Assembly: GCF_030160455.1 (NCBI RefSeq)
Contig: NZ_BSOJ01000030.1
Span: 106,457-170,456 of the forward strand
Direction of reading: 5' to 3'
DNA length: 64,000 bases
Origin: Limnobacter litoralis
Lineage (GTDB): Bacteria; Pseudomonadota; Gammaproteobacteria; Burkholderiales; Burkholderiaceae_B
The notes under the pieces are model-generated. The model saw nothing but the letters and a program-made list of their open reading frames with translations, was not told the DNA's origin and did not search any database. The position numbers and the translations under genes are program-made. Below, piece after piece: positions 48,254-58,411 of this stretch (positions are counted from its first letter, which is position 1; every line of letters starts with the position of its first letter).

Positions 48254-49308
48254 CCGTACTGCTTTTCTAGCCACTCACGGTAACCCTGTTCGGTTACCTG
48301 GGTGGCCCACTCCTGATTGTTCAAATACCACTGCACCGTTTTTCGAATGCCGGTGTCGAAGGTTTCAGCCGGTTTCCAGCCCAATTCCCTCTCAATCTTT
48401 CTGGCATCGATGGCATAGCGGCGATCGTGGCCGGGCCGGTCTTTCACAAACGCAATTTGCGTGGCGTAGGGCTGCCCATCTGCGCGGGGCTGCAAATCAT
48501 CCAGAATGGCGCAAATGGTGTTCACCACGTCCAGGTTGGCTTTTTCGTTCCAGCCGCCAATGTTGTAGGTTTCGCCCAAAGTGCCCGCCTCTAGCACGCG
48601 GGCAATGGCGCGGGTGTGGTCTTCCACAAACAGCCAATCGCGAATTTGCTGACCGTCGCCATACACTGGCAGGGGCTTGCCCTGCAGCGCGTTCATGATC
48701 ATCAGCGGGATCAGCTTTTCCGGAAAGTGGTAAGGCCCGTAGTTGTTGCTGCAGTTGGTGGTTAACACCGGCAAGCCGTAGGTGTGGTGCCAGGCACGCA
48801 CCAGGTGATCGCTGGCCGCTTTACTGGCTGAATACGGACTGTTGGGCTGATAGGCGTTGGTTTCAGCAAAAGGAGGGTCGTTTTTGCCCAGCGTGCCGTA
48901 CACCTCGTCGGTGCTGACGTGCAAAAAACGAAACTGCGGACGTTCTTCGCCTTGCAGGGTTTCAAAATAAGCCCGTGCACATTCCAGCAAGCGGAACGTG
49001 CCCATCACGTTGGTTTGCAAAAAAGCCTCAGGGCCCAAGATAGAGCGATCGACGTGGCTTTCAGCCGCAAAATTCACAATGGCGCGGGGCTTGTGCGTGG
49101 CCAAAATATCGGCCACCACCTGTGTGTCACCAATGTTGGCGTGCACAAAGGTGTGGGCCGGGTTGTTCATCACGGGCAAGAGGGTCGACAAATGCCCTGC
49201 GTAGGTCAGCGCGTCCAGCGACACCACGGGTTCGGTGCTGTTTTCAAAATGCTGGCGCACGAAGCACGATCCGATAAACCCGGCTGAACCGGTCACAAGA
49301 ATGGTCAT
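48250..49308 (-). CDS. rmlB: dTDP-glucose 4,6-dehydratase
   Basis: A 352-residue SDR enzyme of the dTDP-rhamnose pathway. It carries the NAD loop [22 protein letters not shown], and the catalytic [22 protein letters not shown]. Its stop overlaps the convergent barrel gene by four bases. The separation of rmlB from rmlD by two autotransporter genes is unusual. Confidence 0.94.
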   Translation of the reverse strand: MTILVTGSAGFIGSCFVRQHFENSTEPVVSLDALTYAGHLSTLLPVMNNPAHTFVHANIGDTQVVADILATHKPRAIVNFAAESHVDRSILGPEAFLQTNVMGTFRLLECARAYFETLQGEERPQFRFLHVSTDEVYGTLGKNDPPFAETNAYQPNSPYSASKAASDHLVRAWHHTYGLPVLTTNCSNNYGPYHFPEKLIPLMIMNALQGKPLPVYGDGQQIRDWLFVEDHTRAIARVLEAGTLGETYNIGGWNEKANLDVVNTICAILDDLQPRADGQPYATQIAFVKDRPGHDRRYAIDARKIERELGWKPAETFDTGIRKTVQWYLNNQEWATQVTEQGYREWLEKQYG

Positions 49309-49399
49309 CTTTGCCTAACTCGCGTCAAAAAAACCGTTTAACATGGGACAAAACAACAGGCAGTGTATTTCAAATTTATTCATTTACAAGGACAGGGGC

Positions 49400-49819
49400 A
49401 TGAACACTTCAACAACTGCATGGTTTACCAAGATGGGCATGGCGGCGCTGGTACTGGCCAGTGCGGGCTGTGTGGCCGTTGTACCCATGGGCAACAACGA
49501 CAAAAACAAAACTGACAATGGCAGTGGCGCTTCAGGCACCCAGCCACAAGCCACCGTGTGCAACATCGAAGGTCAAGACAAGCAAGATCTTTCCAACGGC
49601 ACCACCAAGGTGTTGATCACCCAAAGCTGCGAAAAAACTGAAATCTACATTGAAAACCAGCACCCCGAACACCCCAAGAAATGCCAGGTGCGCATTGGTG
49701 CACAGGCCACTCAGCTATACATTCAGCCGGGTGAAAGCCGAACCCTGACCCAGCAAGGCCCGGTTGAAAAGGCGCAGATTTACGTCAATTGCGTGAACGA
49801 CTGGAACCGCACCAAATAA
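49400..49819 (+). CDS. Unrecognised small lipoprotein
   Basis: A 139-residue predicted lipoprotein. The signal (MGMAALVLASAGC) gives a lipobox at Cys24. The mature part begins with a Gly/Asn/Ser linker and has four cysteines spaced for two disulfides (CNIEGQD, SCEKT, CQVRIG, CVNDW). The ATG at 49400 is preceded by AGGACAGGGG. It lies between rmlB and the manC operon, convergent with the latter. No family recognised. Confidence 0.6.
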   Translation: MNTSTTAWFTKMGMAALVLASAGCVAVVPMGNNDKNKTDNGSGASGTQPQATVCNIEGQDKQDLSNGTTKVLITQSCEKTEIYIENQHPEHPKKCQVRIGAQATQLYIQPGESRTLTQQGPVEKAQIYVNCVNDWNRTK

Positions 49820-49833
49820 AGCAGTATCCGTGT

Positions 49834-49855
49834 GGCTGGGCCCTCAAGCCCGGCC
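49834..49855. terminator. Possible bidirectional terminator
   Basis: GGCTGGGC and GCCCGGCC pair (one G-T) around a six-base loop between convergent genes. The stem overlaps the end of manC and no T-run follows, so the call is weak. Confidence 0.3.
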
Positions 49856-51319
49856 ATACACGTCGTCAAACCGCACAATGTCGTCTTCTTCAAGGTAGTC
49901 GCCACTTTGCACTTCGATCATCACCAGGTTCATCTTGCCGGGGTTGACCAAGCGGTGGCGGTTGCCTGCGGGAATGTAGGTGGACTCGTTTTTACGCACC
50001 AAAAACACAGCCTCACCATTGGTGACTTCAGCCGTACCTTCCACCACGATCCAGTGTTCGCTGCGGTGGTGGTGCATTTGCAAACTGAGTGACGCATTGG
50101 GCTTCACCTCAATGCGCTTGATCTTGTAGCCCGCGGCGTCTTCGAGCACGGTGTAGGTGCCCCAAGGCCTGTGGACCGTGGGGTGAAAGTTCACCAGTTC
50201 ACTGCCCTGCTTTTTCAGGGTTTCAACCACCTTCTTCACGTCCTGGTGGCGGCTTTTGTGGGCCACCAACAGTGCATCGGGCGTGTCCACCACCAGCAGG
50301 TTGTCGACACCCAACGTGGCCACCGTGCGGTTGCCCAAGCGAACGTGGGTGTTGGCGGTTTCAATGTTGATCCACTGCCCCGCCCCTTCTGTTTGCGTAG
50401 TGTTGCCTTGTGCATCGGCGGCGCATTGCTCGGCCAGTGCGGCCCAGCTGCCAATGTCACTCCATTGAAAGCTGGCAGGCACCACCGCCACATTGTCGGC
50501 TTTTTCCAGAAGGGCATAGTCGATGCTGATGTCGGGCTGGGTGTTGAACAGATCGGCTGGAAACGTGGACACCGTGCCACCCGCCTTGGGCGCAGGTTTG
50601 GTGCTGGCGCTCTGCCAAACGGTTTGGGCCGCTTCGGCAACCGCAGGCGCATGGCTTTGCAAACCCGCCAGCAATTCATCGGCACCCAAAGCAAACATGC
50701 CACCGTTCCACACGTACTGCCCGCTGGCCAGGTATTCCATGGCGGTTTTGGCATCGGGCTTTTCAACAAAGCGCTTGACCTTGTACACGCCGGGCACCGT
50801 GGCCAATTCGGCGTCACGCTGAATGTAGCCAAAACCAGTTTCAGGTGCAGTGGGCGTAATGCCAAAACACGCCAATTGCCCCTGTTGCCCAGCCTGTATG
50901 GCCAAGGCTGCGGCGTCTACAAATGCACCCACAGGGTTGATCAGGTGGTCTGCCGGCAGCACCAACAACACGGGGTTGGCGTTCGGAAACTTCGCTTTTG
51001 CCCACAAAGCGGCCAGTGCAATGGCTGGTGCTGTGTTGCGCCCGGCGGGCTCCAGAATCTGGTTCAATACCACGCCTTTGCCCTGCAACACCGGATTGCA
51101 TTCATCCGCCAGCAAAAACTGGTAGGCCTCGTTGCTGACCAACAGCAGGTCTGAACAGCCCGGCACACTGGCCGCGCGCTTCACGGTTTGGGCAATCAGG
51201 CTTTCACCGCCCACCTTCAAAAATGGCTTGGGGAAGTTTTTGCGGGAAAGGGGCCACAAACGCGTGCCAGCGCCACCACATAGAACGACTGGAATGACTG
51301 GGTTGTTCATGTTGCTCAT
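49844..51319 (-). CDS. manC: Mannose-1-phosphate guanylyltransferase/mannose-6-phosphate isomerase
   Basis: A 491-residue bifunctional enzyme making GDP-mannose. The nucleotidyltransferase part has [22 protein letters not shown]; the C-terminal type II phosphomannose isomerase part has [16 protein letters not shown] and [22 protein letters not shown]. The ATG at 51319 overlaps the fcl stop (ATGA) and has a weak GAGG site; an ATG three codons later is possible. It supplies gmd/fcl with substrate. Confidence 0.92.
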   Translation of the reverse strand: MSNMNNPVIPVVLCGGAGTRLWPLSRKNFPKPFLKVGGESLIAQTVKRAASVPGCSDLLLVSNEAYQFLLADECNPVLQGKGVVLNQILEPAGRNTAPAIALAALWAKAKFPNANPVLLVLPADHLINPVGAFVDAAALAIQAGQQGQLACFGITPTAPETGFGYIQRDAELATVPGVYKVKRFVEKPDAKTAMEYLASGQYVWNGGMFALGADELLAGLQSHAPAVAEAAQTVWQSASTKPAPKAGGTVSTFPADLFNTQPDISIDYALLEKADNVAVVPASFQWSDIGSWAALAEQCAADAQGNTTQTEGAGQWINIETANTHVRLGNRTVATLGVDNLLVVDTPDALLVAHKSRHQDVKKVVETLKKQGSELVNFHPTVHRPWGTYTVLEDAAGYKIKRIEVKPNASLSLQMHHHRSEHWIVVEGTAEVTNGEAVFLVRKNESTYIPAGNRHRLVNPGKMNLVMIEVQSGDYLEEDDIVRFDDVYGRA

Positions 51320-52290
51320 ACCTGCCTCAATTGTTCTTCGTGCTGTAAAAACCACGCGTAGGTGCGGGCCAGGCCCTCTTCAAGGCCAATGCTGTACTGC
51401 CAGCCCAAAGCCTTTAAACGGTCGACATTCATCAGCTTGCGTGGGGTGCCATCGGGTTTGGTGGCGTCAAACACCAATTCACCCGTATAGCCCACCACAC
51501 GGGCCATGGTGTGCGCCAGTTCGGCAATGGTGCAATCTACGCCGGTGCCCACATTGATGTGGCTTAACATCGGTTCGGTGTTGGCCTGGTAGGTGGCGTT
51601 GTCCAGCAGCAGCACGTGAATGCTGGCCGTCGCCATGTCGTCCACATGCAAAAATTCACGCATGGGTTTGCCGGTGCCCCACACCACCACCTGCGGCAGG
51701 CTTTGCTGCTTTGCTTCGTGAAAGCGGCGCATCATGGCCGGTATCACGTGGCTGTTCAGCGGGTGGAAGTTGTCGTTCTCGCCATACAGGTTGGTGGGCA
51801 TCACGCTGCGGTAGTCGCGCCCGTGCTGGCGGTTGTAACTTTCGCACAGCTTGATGCCGGCAATTTTGGCAATTGCATAGGGCTCGTTGGTGCTTTCCAG
51901 CGTGCCGGTCAGCAAGGCGTGTTCAGTCATGGGCTGCTCGGCCAACTTGGGGTAAATGCAGCTGGACCCCAAAAACAGCAGATGCTGGCAGTCGTTGGCG
52001 TGAGCGGCCTCAATCACGTTGGCCTGCATCATCAGGTTGTCGTAAATAAAGTCGGCCGGGTAGGTGTTGTTGGCGTGTATGCCCCCCACCCGTGCAGCGG
52101 CCAGCACCACGGCGTCAGGCTTTTCAGCGGCCATGAACTGGCGCACTGCAGCTTGCTCCACCAGGTTCAGCTCGGCGTGGGTGCGGGTCACAATGCGAGT
52201 GAAACCGCGCGCCTGCAACTGGCGCACAATGGCGCTGCCCACCATGCCACGGTGGCCCGCCACGTAAATTTTTGAATCGGTTGAGATCAT
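51316..52290 (-). CDS. fcl: GDP-L-fucose synthase
   Basis: A 324-residue epimerase/reductase converting GDP-4-keto-6-deoxymannose to GDP-L-fucose. It has the NADP loop [31 protein letters not shown] and the active site [16 protein letters not shown] take the ATG at 52290, preceded by AGGTG, although a GTG at 52317 overlapping the gmd stop is possible. Confidence 0.93.
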   Translation of the reverse strand: MISTDSKIYVAGHRGMVGSAIVRQLQARGFTRIVTRTHAELNLVEQAAVRQFMAAEKPDAVVLAAARVGGIHANNTYPADFIYDNLMMQANVIEAAHANDCQHLLFLGSSCIYPKLAEQPMTEHALLTGTLESTNEPYAIAKIAGIKLCESYNRQHGRDYRSVMPTNLYGENDNFHPLNSHVIPAMMRRFHEAKQQSLPQVVVWGTGKPMREFLHVDDMATASIHVLLLDNATYQANTEPMLSHINVGTGVDCTIAELAHTMARVVGYTGELVFDATKPDGTPRKLMNVDRLKALGWQYSIGLEEGLARTYAWFLQHEEQLRQV

Positions 52291-52309
52291 GCTGTTGGCA
52301 CCTGCTGGC

Positions 52310-53428
52310 TTATTCACGGCTGACGGCCACGCTGTAGCCGTGCTGCTTCAACAGGGCCTGTTTGCGGGCGGCTTCCAGGTCGCTGGCCACCATTTCCTGC
52401 ACCATCTCTGCCAGGGTAATGCGTGGCGTCCAACCCAGCTTCTGCTTGGCTTTTGAAGGGTCGCCCAGCAAGGTTTCCACCTCCGCGGGGCGGAAGTAGC
52501 GCGGGTCCACCTGCACCACCACATCGCCCACTTTCAGGGCTGGGGCCTTGTCGCCCTCCACCTTGGCCACAATGCCTTTTTCATCCACACCCGCACCTTC
52601 CCAGCGCAGTGTGACGCCCAGCTCGGCGGCTGTCATTTCAATGAACTGGCGCACTGAATACTGCACGCCCGTGGCAATCACGAAGTCTTCAGGCTGGTCT
52701 TGTTGCAACATCAGCCATTGCATTTCCACGTAGTCTTTGGCGTGGCCCCAGTCGCGCAGGGCGTCCATGTTGCCCATGTACAGGCAGCTTTCAAGGCCCA
52801 CTGCAATGTTGCTCATGCCGCGGGTAATTTTGCGGGTCACAAAGGTTTCGCCGCGGCGCGGGCTTTCGTGGTTGAACAAAATGCCATTGCAGGCGTACAT
52901 GCCATAGGCTTCGCGGTAGTTCACGGTAATCCAGTAGGCGTACATTTTGGCCACTGCATAAGGGCTGCGCGGGTAAAAGGGTGTGGTTTCCTTTTGTGGA
53001 ATTTCCTGCACCAGACCATACAACTCGGACGTGGAGGCCTGGTAAAACCGGGTGGTCTTTTCCATGCCAGAAAAGCGGATTGCTTCCAGCAGGCGCAAGG
53101 TGCCGATGGCGTCTACATCGGCGGTGTATTCCGGCGATTCAAAGGACACAGCCACGTGGCTTTGCGCACCCAGGTTGTACACCTCGGTGGGGCGCACTTC
53201 TTGCAAAATGCGCGTCAAGTTGGAGGTGTCGCTGAGGTCGCCGTAATGCAGCTTGAAGCGCTGGTTCTCGATGTGCGGGTCTTCGTAAATGTGGTCGATG
53301 CGCTGGGTGTTGAACTGCGACGCGCGGCGTTTAATACCGTGAACTTCATAGCCTTTTTGAAGCAGAAATTCTGCCAGGTACGATCCGTCTTGCCCGGTTA
53401 CGCCGGTGATCAACGCCACTTTGCTCAT
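52310..53428 (-). CDS. gmd: GDP-mannose 4,6-dehydratase
   Basis: A 372-residue SDR protein. [16 protein letters not shown] binds [40 protein letters not shown] includes the catalytic YxxxK, and [19 protein letters not shown] is the GMD signature. First gene of the gmd-fcl-manC operon. It makes the fucose precursor for surface polysaccharide. Confidence 0.95.
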   Translation of the reverse strand: MSKVALITGVTGQDGSYLAEFLLQKGYEVHGIKRRASQFNTQRIDHIYEDPHIENQRFKLHYGDLSDTSNLTRILQEVRPTEVYNLGAQSHVAVSFESPEYTADVDAIGTLRLLEAIRFSGMEKTTRFYQASTSELYGLVQEIPQKETTPFYPRSPYAVAKMYAYWITVNYREAYGMYACNGILFNHESPRRGETFVTRKITRGMSNIAVGLESCLYMGNMDALRDWGHAKDYVEMQWLMLQQDQPEDFVIATGVQYSVRQFIEMTAAELGVTLRWEGAGVDEKGIVAKVEGDKAPALKVGDVVVQVDPRYFRPAEVETLLGDPSKAKQKLGWTPRITLAEMVQEMVASDLEAARKQALLKQHGYSVAVSRE

Positions 53429-53529
53429 GCTGGTTTACCCTGAAATGAAATTGGTACAGGCGCCCAGAATAGCGCAGCCTTGGGCATCTGAATAAGCTGT
53501 TTGATCAAATAAATGTCGGATATCATCGT

Positions 53530-53554
53530 CATAATTTTATAATTCTAATTTATG
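53530..53554. promoter_or_regulatory. Imperfect inverted repeat before the HTH gene
   Basis: CATAATTT and AATTTATG (seven of eight pairs) flank an AT-rich core about 17 bases before the HTH gene ATG. It could be the regulator's own operator, by analogy with HipB-type regulators. The remaining 53429-53529, upstream of gmd on the other strand, shows no clear promoter. Confidence 0.35.
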
Positions 53555-53570
53555 GTGAATAAAACCGACC

Positions 53571-53852
53571 ATGCAATCAATCAAAAACACCACTGATCTG
53601 GCCATGCTTTTAAAGGCACTTCGCCAAAACGGCGGGCCACAGGGACGCAAAATGCCGGCGCACACACTGGCGCAACTGGCCGGGCTCAGCCGCGACACCA
53701 TTTTCAGGATGGAAAGGGGCGAAGACGTGTCTTTCGACACCGCACTGCGGGTGTTACGGGTGTTTGAAGTTGGCCTGCAAGCGGCACAAGTTGAATGGCC
53801 CACCTTGGGCAATGCCGCGCAGCATTTTCAGCACACGCATGCACAACAGTAA
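53571..53852 (+). CDS. XRE/HipB-like HTH regulator
   Basis: A 93-residue protein with a helix-turn-helix of the Cro/HipB class (MPAHTLAQLAGLSRDTIFRMERGEDVSFDTALRVLRVFEVGLQ). Such small regulators are often antitoxins of HipBA-type pairs. The following gene starts inside its last codons in another frame, so the two are translationally coupled. Nothing else is seen. Confidence 0.78.
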   Translation: MQSIKNTTDLAMLLKALRQNGGPQGRKMPAHTLAQLAGLSRDTIFRMERGEDVSFDTALRVLRVFEVGLQAAQVEWPTLGNAAQHFQHTHAQQ

Positions 53853-54690
53853 TCAACTGGTGCAGGTGTTCAACCTGGGGCGGCCCAGCGGCTGGCTGGG
53901 GGCACAATCGGCTTGGGGCAAGCCAGCAAGAACTGGCGGGCAATTCCAACACTGGTTTCAATACACCAGCCGCAACCCTTCACAGCCGTGGTTCAGCTTG
54001 CTAACACCGCCCAGCCAAACACTGTACCTTCAAAGCGCTGCATTTCCCGCGTTTTCGCATTTGGGCAGCCTTGCTGAACTGCCCGCTTGCAGCAACCAGT
54101 GGCTGGGCACGCTCAGTTTTGCCAACCCCGATGCACCCGTGGTGCGGCCACGGCGTATTTTGCCAACAAGCACACTGCAAACCCTGACCTTTGCTGAATT
54201 GCTGAACCGCGTGGGCGACCCGACCCCATTGCACCATGGCTTGCTGGTGCAAACCGATCGGCGTTATGGCACGGCAGACACGCTGGCCTACCCTGCCTTG
54301 CCCGATGCCTTGCGCGCTTTGCCTGGCCACCGCCAAGTGGGGGCACTCAGCCTGCTGCCACGGCCCGACTTCAACCCCACCACCCAACAACGCCTGGGTG
54401 CGGAACACCTGCACTGCAGCATGGGCTTGCACTGGCATGACTGGGAAAAATTACTGGGCGGGCCGCAAAAAGCCCTGTTCAGCATGGCTTGTGAGGCCAT
54501 ACGCACGTATGGTCGCCAGCACGGCCTGCTGATTGCGCAGTTCAAAAGCCACTTAAATTTGATTTGCAGCGGGGCACTGAACCCGTACTGGATCTACCAG
54601 CAGCCGGGCGCCATGCAGGCATCACACCCTTCACAGCCAAGCCGGCCCCAAGTGATGGGTCTGGCCTATTTGCCCAAATTGTCAGTGTGA
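53839..54690 (+). CDS. Unrecognised protein coupled to an HTH regulator
   Basis: A 283-residue protein. Its place after a HipB-like gene suggests a HipA-like toxin. The first ~75 residues (LVQVFNLGRPSGWLGAQ, GGQFQHWFQYTS, SLLTPPSQTLYLQSAAFPAFSHL) resemble the HipA N-terminal domain layout only loosely. The kinase motifs of HipA (Gly-rich loop GGARPK, NxDDHxxN) are missing. It contains LLPRPDFNPTTQQRLGAEHLHC and a later CEAIRTYGRQHGLLIAQFKSHLNL, which I cannot place. It overlaps the convergent rfaH-like gene by 25 bases. Function is unknown. Confidence 0.6.
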   Translation: MHNSNQLVQVFNLGRPSGWLGAQSAWGKPARTGGQFQHWFQYTSRNPSQPWFSLLTPPSQTLYLQSAAFPAFSHLGSLAELPACSNQWLGTLSFANPDAPVVRPRRILPTSTLQTLTFAELLNRVGDPTPLHHGLLVQTDRRYGTADTLAYPALPDALRALPGHRQVGALSLLPRPDFNPTTQQRLGAEHLHCSMGLHWHDWEKLLGGPQKALFSMACEAIRTYGRQHGLLIAQFKSHLNLICSGALNPYWIYQQPGAMQASHPSQPSRPQVMGLAYLPKLSV

Positions 54691-55166
54691 ATTTCCACCG
54701 GGCGTTCTGCACCCAGCACATTGAGCAGCAACAGCACGCGGTCGGCACTCTTCAGGGCAGCCACGCGCCCCACCAAGCCTTCAAAAGGCCCGGCTTCCAC
54801 ACGCACCTCTTGCCCCTCGGCCAAGGCCGGGGCGCGGGCATCCAGGTTCATCACCGACTCGTCGTCCAGTTGGCTGGCAATCCGGGTAATCAGGTCGTCG
54901 GGCACCGGCGTCGCCTTGCCGCCGAAGCGGACCAGGTCGATGCAACCCTTGGTTGAGCGCAGCTTGGTGAAGTCGTGCACACCCGCCTGCAACCGCACAA
55001 ACACATAGCGGGGAAACAGCGGCTCTACCACCAATTGCATGCCGCCCGCCTTGCGTTTTTTCTGGCGCGCACGCGGAAAAAACACGCCGAAGCCCTGGCG
55101 CTGCAAATTCTCTACGGCCACCGCCTCCAGCCGTGGCTTGGTGTACACCACGTACCAGTTGTTCAT
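54666..55166 (-). CDS. NusG/RfaH-like transcription antiterminator
   Basis: A 166-residue NusG paralogue. The N-terminal NGN domain has WYVVYTKPRLEAVAVENLQRQGFGVFFPR and PLFPRYVFVRLQ; a C-terminal KOW motif reads EGQEVRVEAGPFEGLVGRVAAL. RfaH-type proteins help RNA polymerase through long polysaccharide operons, fitting its position near sugar-nucleotide genes. Its ATG overlaps the fghA stop (ATGA). I found no clear ops element in the window. Confidence 0.87.
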   Translation of the reverse strand: MNNWYVVYTKPRLEAVAVENLQRQGFGVFFPRARQKKRKAGGMQLVVEPLFPRYVFVRLQAGVHDFTKLRSTKGCIDLVRFGGKATPVPDDLITRIASQLDDESVMNLDARAPALAEGQEVRVEAGPFEGLVGRVAALKSADRVLLLLNVLGAERPVEIHTDNLGK

Positions 55167-55996
55167 AGGTGGCGGGCGTGAAATTTCAGATGGTTTTCAA
55201 TAAAGCTCGCGATGAAGTAGTAACTGTGGTCGTACCCGTCGCGGTAGTTGATCTGCGCCTTGTAGCCCATTTCGGCACAGGCGGTAATCAACAAGTCGGT
55301 TTTCAACTGCTCCGCCAAAAACGAGTCGGCGGTGCCTTGGTCGACCAGCATCGGCAATTGCCGTGCGCCCGCACGGATCAGCGCCACCGTGTCGTAACGC
55401 AACCAGCTTTCGCGACTTTCACCCAAATAATGACCCAAGGCCTTGCGACCCCACGGGCACTGGCTGGGGGCCACAATCGGAGAAAATGCACTCACACTGG
55501 CGTAGCGGTTGGGGTGGTTCAAGGCGATGGTCAGCGCCCCGTGCCCGCCCATTGAATGGCCGCAAATGGCGCGGCGCGGCTGCAGCGGGAACTCGGCTTC
55601 CACCAATTCTGGCAGCTCGTCCACCACATAACGTTCCATCTGGTAATGGGTCTTCCAGGGGGCTTGGGTGGCGTTTACGTAAAAGCCCGCACCCAGGCCG
55701 AAATCCCATGAATTGTCGGGGTCAACAGGCACTTGCGGGCCACGGGGGCTGGTGTCGGGCATCACCAAAGCAATGCCCAAATCGGCCGCAATGCGCTGCG
55801 CGCCGGCCTTGGTGGTGAAGTTTTGGTCGGTGCAGGTTAAACCGGACAACCAATACACCACAGGCACCTTTTTACCCGCCACCGCAGCGGGCGGCAGGTA
55901 CACGCTGAACTGCATGGTGCAACTTAAAGCGGCAGACTCATGCTGCAACTGCAACTGCTGCCCTTCAAAACATTTCACGCTGCTTAATGTTTTCAT
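55163..55996 (-). CDS. fghA: S-formylglutathione hydrolase
   Basis: A 277-residue esterase-D family enzyme. The nucleophile elbow is GHSMGGHGAL, with YWLSGLTCTDQNFTTKAGAQRIAADLGIALVMPDTSPRG in front and YDHSYYFIASFIENHL bearing the catalytic His. It hydrolyses S-formylglutathione to formate and glutathione, the second step of formaldehyde detoxification. It is 12 bases downstream of adhC. Confidence 0.94.
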   Translation of the reverse strand: MKTLSSVKCFEGQQLQLQHESAALSCTMQFSVYLPPAAVAGKKVPVVYWLSGLTCTDQNFTTKAGAQRIAADLGIALVMPDTSPRGPQVPVDPDNSWDFGLGAGFYVNATQAPWKTHYQMERYVVDELPELVEAEFPLQPRRAICGHSMGGHGALTIALNHPNRYASVSAFSPIVAPSQCPWGRKALGHYLGESRESWLRYDTVALIRAGARQLPMLVDQGTADSFLAEQLKTDLLITACAEMGYKAQINYRDGYDHSYYFIASFIENHLKFHARHL

Positions 55997-56008
55997 GGCA
56001 CCACCGCT

Positions 56009-57157
<1,149 letters not shown>

Positions 57158-57265
57158 TCAAGCTGCCAGTTTAACGCAGTAAATTGTGGATGCCCGCTGG
57201 CGACGTGCACATGCGGAGAACGGACCTACTCAGGCGGTTGTCGACCCAAAGAAAATATCTATTTC

Positions 57266-57958
57266 TCAACGAATAATTTTTTGAGTTTTTAGTAAGATCT
57301 TCGTAATTTTAAAATTTTCTCCATTCCAGTAATAAATGATCCGGTACGCTGGCTGCAAACTACGCCACTCCGGCTGGGTCAGATCGGGCTCCGCAACAAA
57401 CACCGCGCTGCCATCATCGAAATACAGCTTCGCCTCATGGTCAAACCCATTTTCAAGATGTTGACCGGCCGAAAGAAAGTCAATGTTTCGTGGAATTACG
57501 ATTCCGATTTCATCTGCGTTGACTTTCGCAAATTCTCCATCCTTGTTTAACACCCAAAACTCATATGACCAGGTGTCATGACCAACACCACTTTCAAAAG
57601 CAATGACATACAGGGTTCGCCCACGATCGTATTGATAGGCATGAAGATGAAACACATTATCGGTTGGGCATAATCTGAAATCGACTCGGTTACTGTCTCT
57701 GTGTAGTACCAACCACTTAACCTGATATTCAGGTTCGTAATATTTTTCGATATCACCGCAACCCTGCTGGCTTGTTTTCTGACTCAGCATGGCATGCAAC
57801 TCACCTGAGTCTATCTCGGACCGCAGTAACTTTGAATGACCGTGCAAGCTCTTTAACACCTCATCGTATGACAGGCCTTTTGCGAATGCCGATGAAAAAA
57901 CCAGGAACGTGGTGATGCAGAAACAAAGAATCAACGATATAAAGCGGCGCAATTGCAT
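57266..57958 (-). CDS. Unrecognised secreted protein
   Basis: A 230-residue protein with a strong Sec signal (ISLILCFCITTFLVFSSAFA). The mature part includes CGDIEKYYEPEYQVKWLVLHRDSNRVDFRLC, YVIAFESGVGHDTWSYEFWVLN and a Tyr/Trp-rich C-terminus, suggesting a beta-rich fold with one likely disulfide. AT-richer than its left neighbours. No family or operon partner recognised; the next plus-strand gene diverges. Confidence 0.65.
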   Translation of the reverse strand: MQLRRFISLILCFCITTFLVFSSAFAKGLSYDEVLKSLHGHSKLLRSEIDSGELHAMLSQKTSQQGCGDIEKYYEPEYQVKWLVLHRDSNRVDFRLCPTDNVFHLHAYQYDRGRTLYVIAFESGVGHDTWSYEFWVLNKDGEFAKVNADEIGIVIPRNIDFLSAGQHLENGFDHEAKLYFDDGSAVFVAEPDLTQPEWRSLQPAYRIIYYWNGENFKITKILLKTQKIIR

Positions 57959-58068
57959 TTTTTAAAATAAATTCCTCAACAATGTGGAGGGTAATCCAAA
58001 TGCGAAGCGGTTGCACTACCAGGCTCGCGCCTGATTCATGCTGGTTAACCTTCAGCACCAACACAAAA

Positions 58069-58344
58069 ATGAAATTATCCAAGCTACCAATATTTTTGCT
58101 TGTTGCCTTGTCTGTTCAAGCCTATGCAAGTGACGCGAGCTTGCAAGAACTGTCGATACGCAGCGGGCTAAGTCGAGATCAACTTCAAGAATTTGTTAGT
58201 GCCTGCGACAGCAATCAACTCAGCATGTACTTCTGTGCCTGGAACTCTGAAATTGCCTCAGAGCAAGAACTTCATCAGGTGGTGACAGACAAACTGCGCG
58301 ATCGTCCTAAATGCCAAAGCGCGGTTACCGCACTGTCAAAATAA
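58069..58344 (+). CDS. Unrecognised small secreted protein
   Basis: A 91-residue protein with signal KLPIFLLVALSVQAYA. The mature part has three cysteines: CDSNQLSMYFCAWNSEIA faintly recalls LprI/DUF1311-type lysozyme-inhibitor proteins, and a third Cys lies near the end. The ATG at 58069 is used because the signal follows it. Divergent from the 57266 gene. The LprI likeness is a weak impression. Confidence 0.5.
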   Translation: MKLSKLPIFLLVALSVQAYASDASLQELSIRSGLSRDQLQEFVSACDSNQLSMYFCAWNSEIASEQELHQVVTDKLRDRPKCQSAVTALSK

Positions 58345-58411
58345 TGGTTGTCGGCTGAAAGCAAATTCAGCAAAATTTCAGCAAAAAAGAGTTCCGCTAG
58401 AACGCGAATTC

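Noticed and set aside
53429..53570. ops/JUMPstart element for the RfaH-like protein upstream of gmd
   Set aside because: No GGCGGTAG-like word is found on either strand here.
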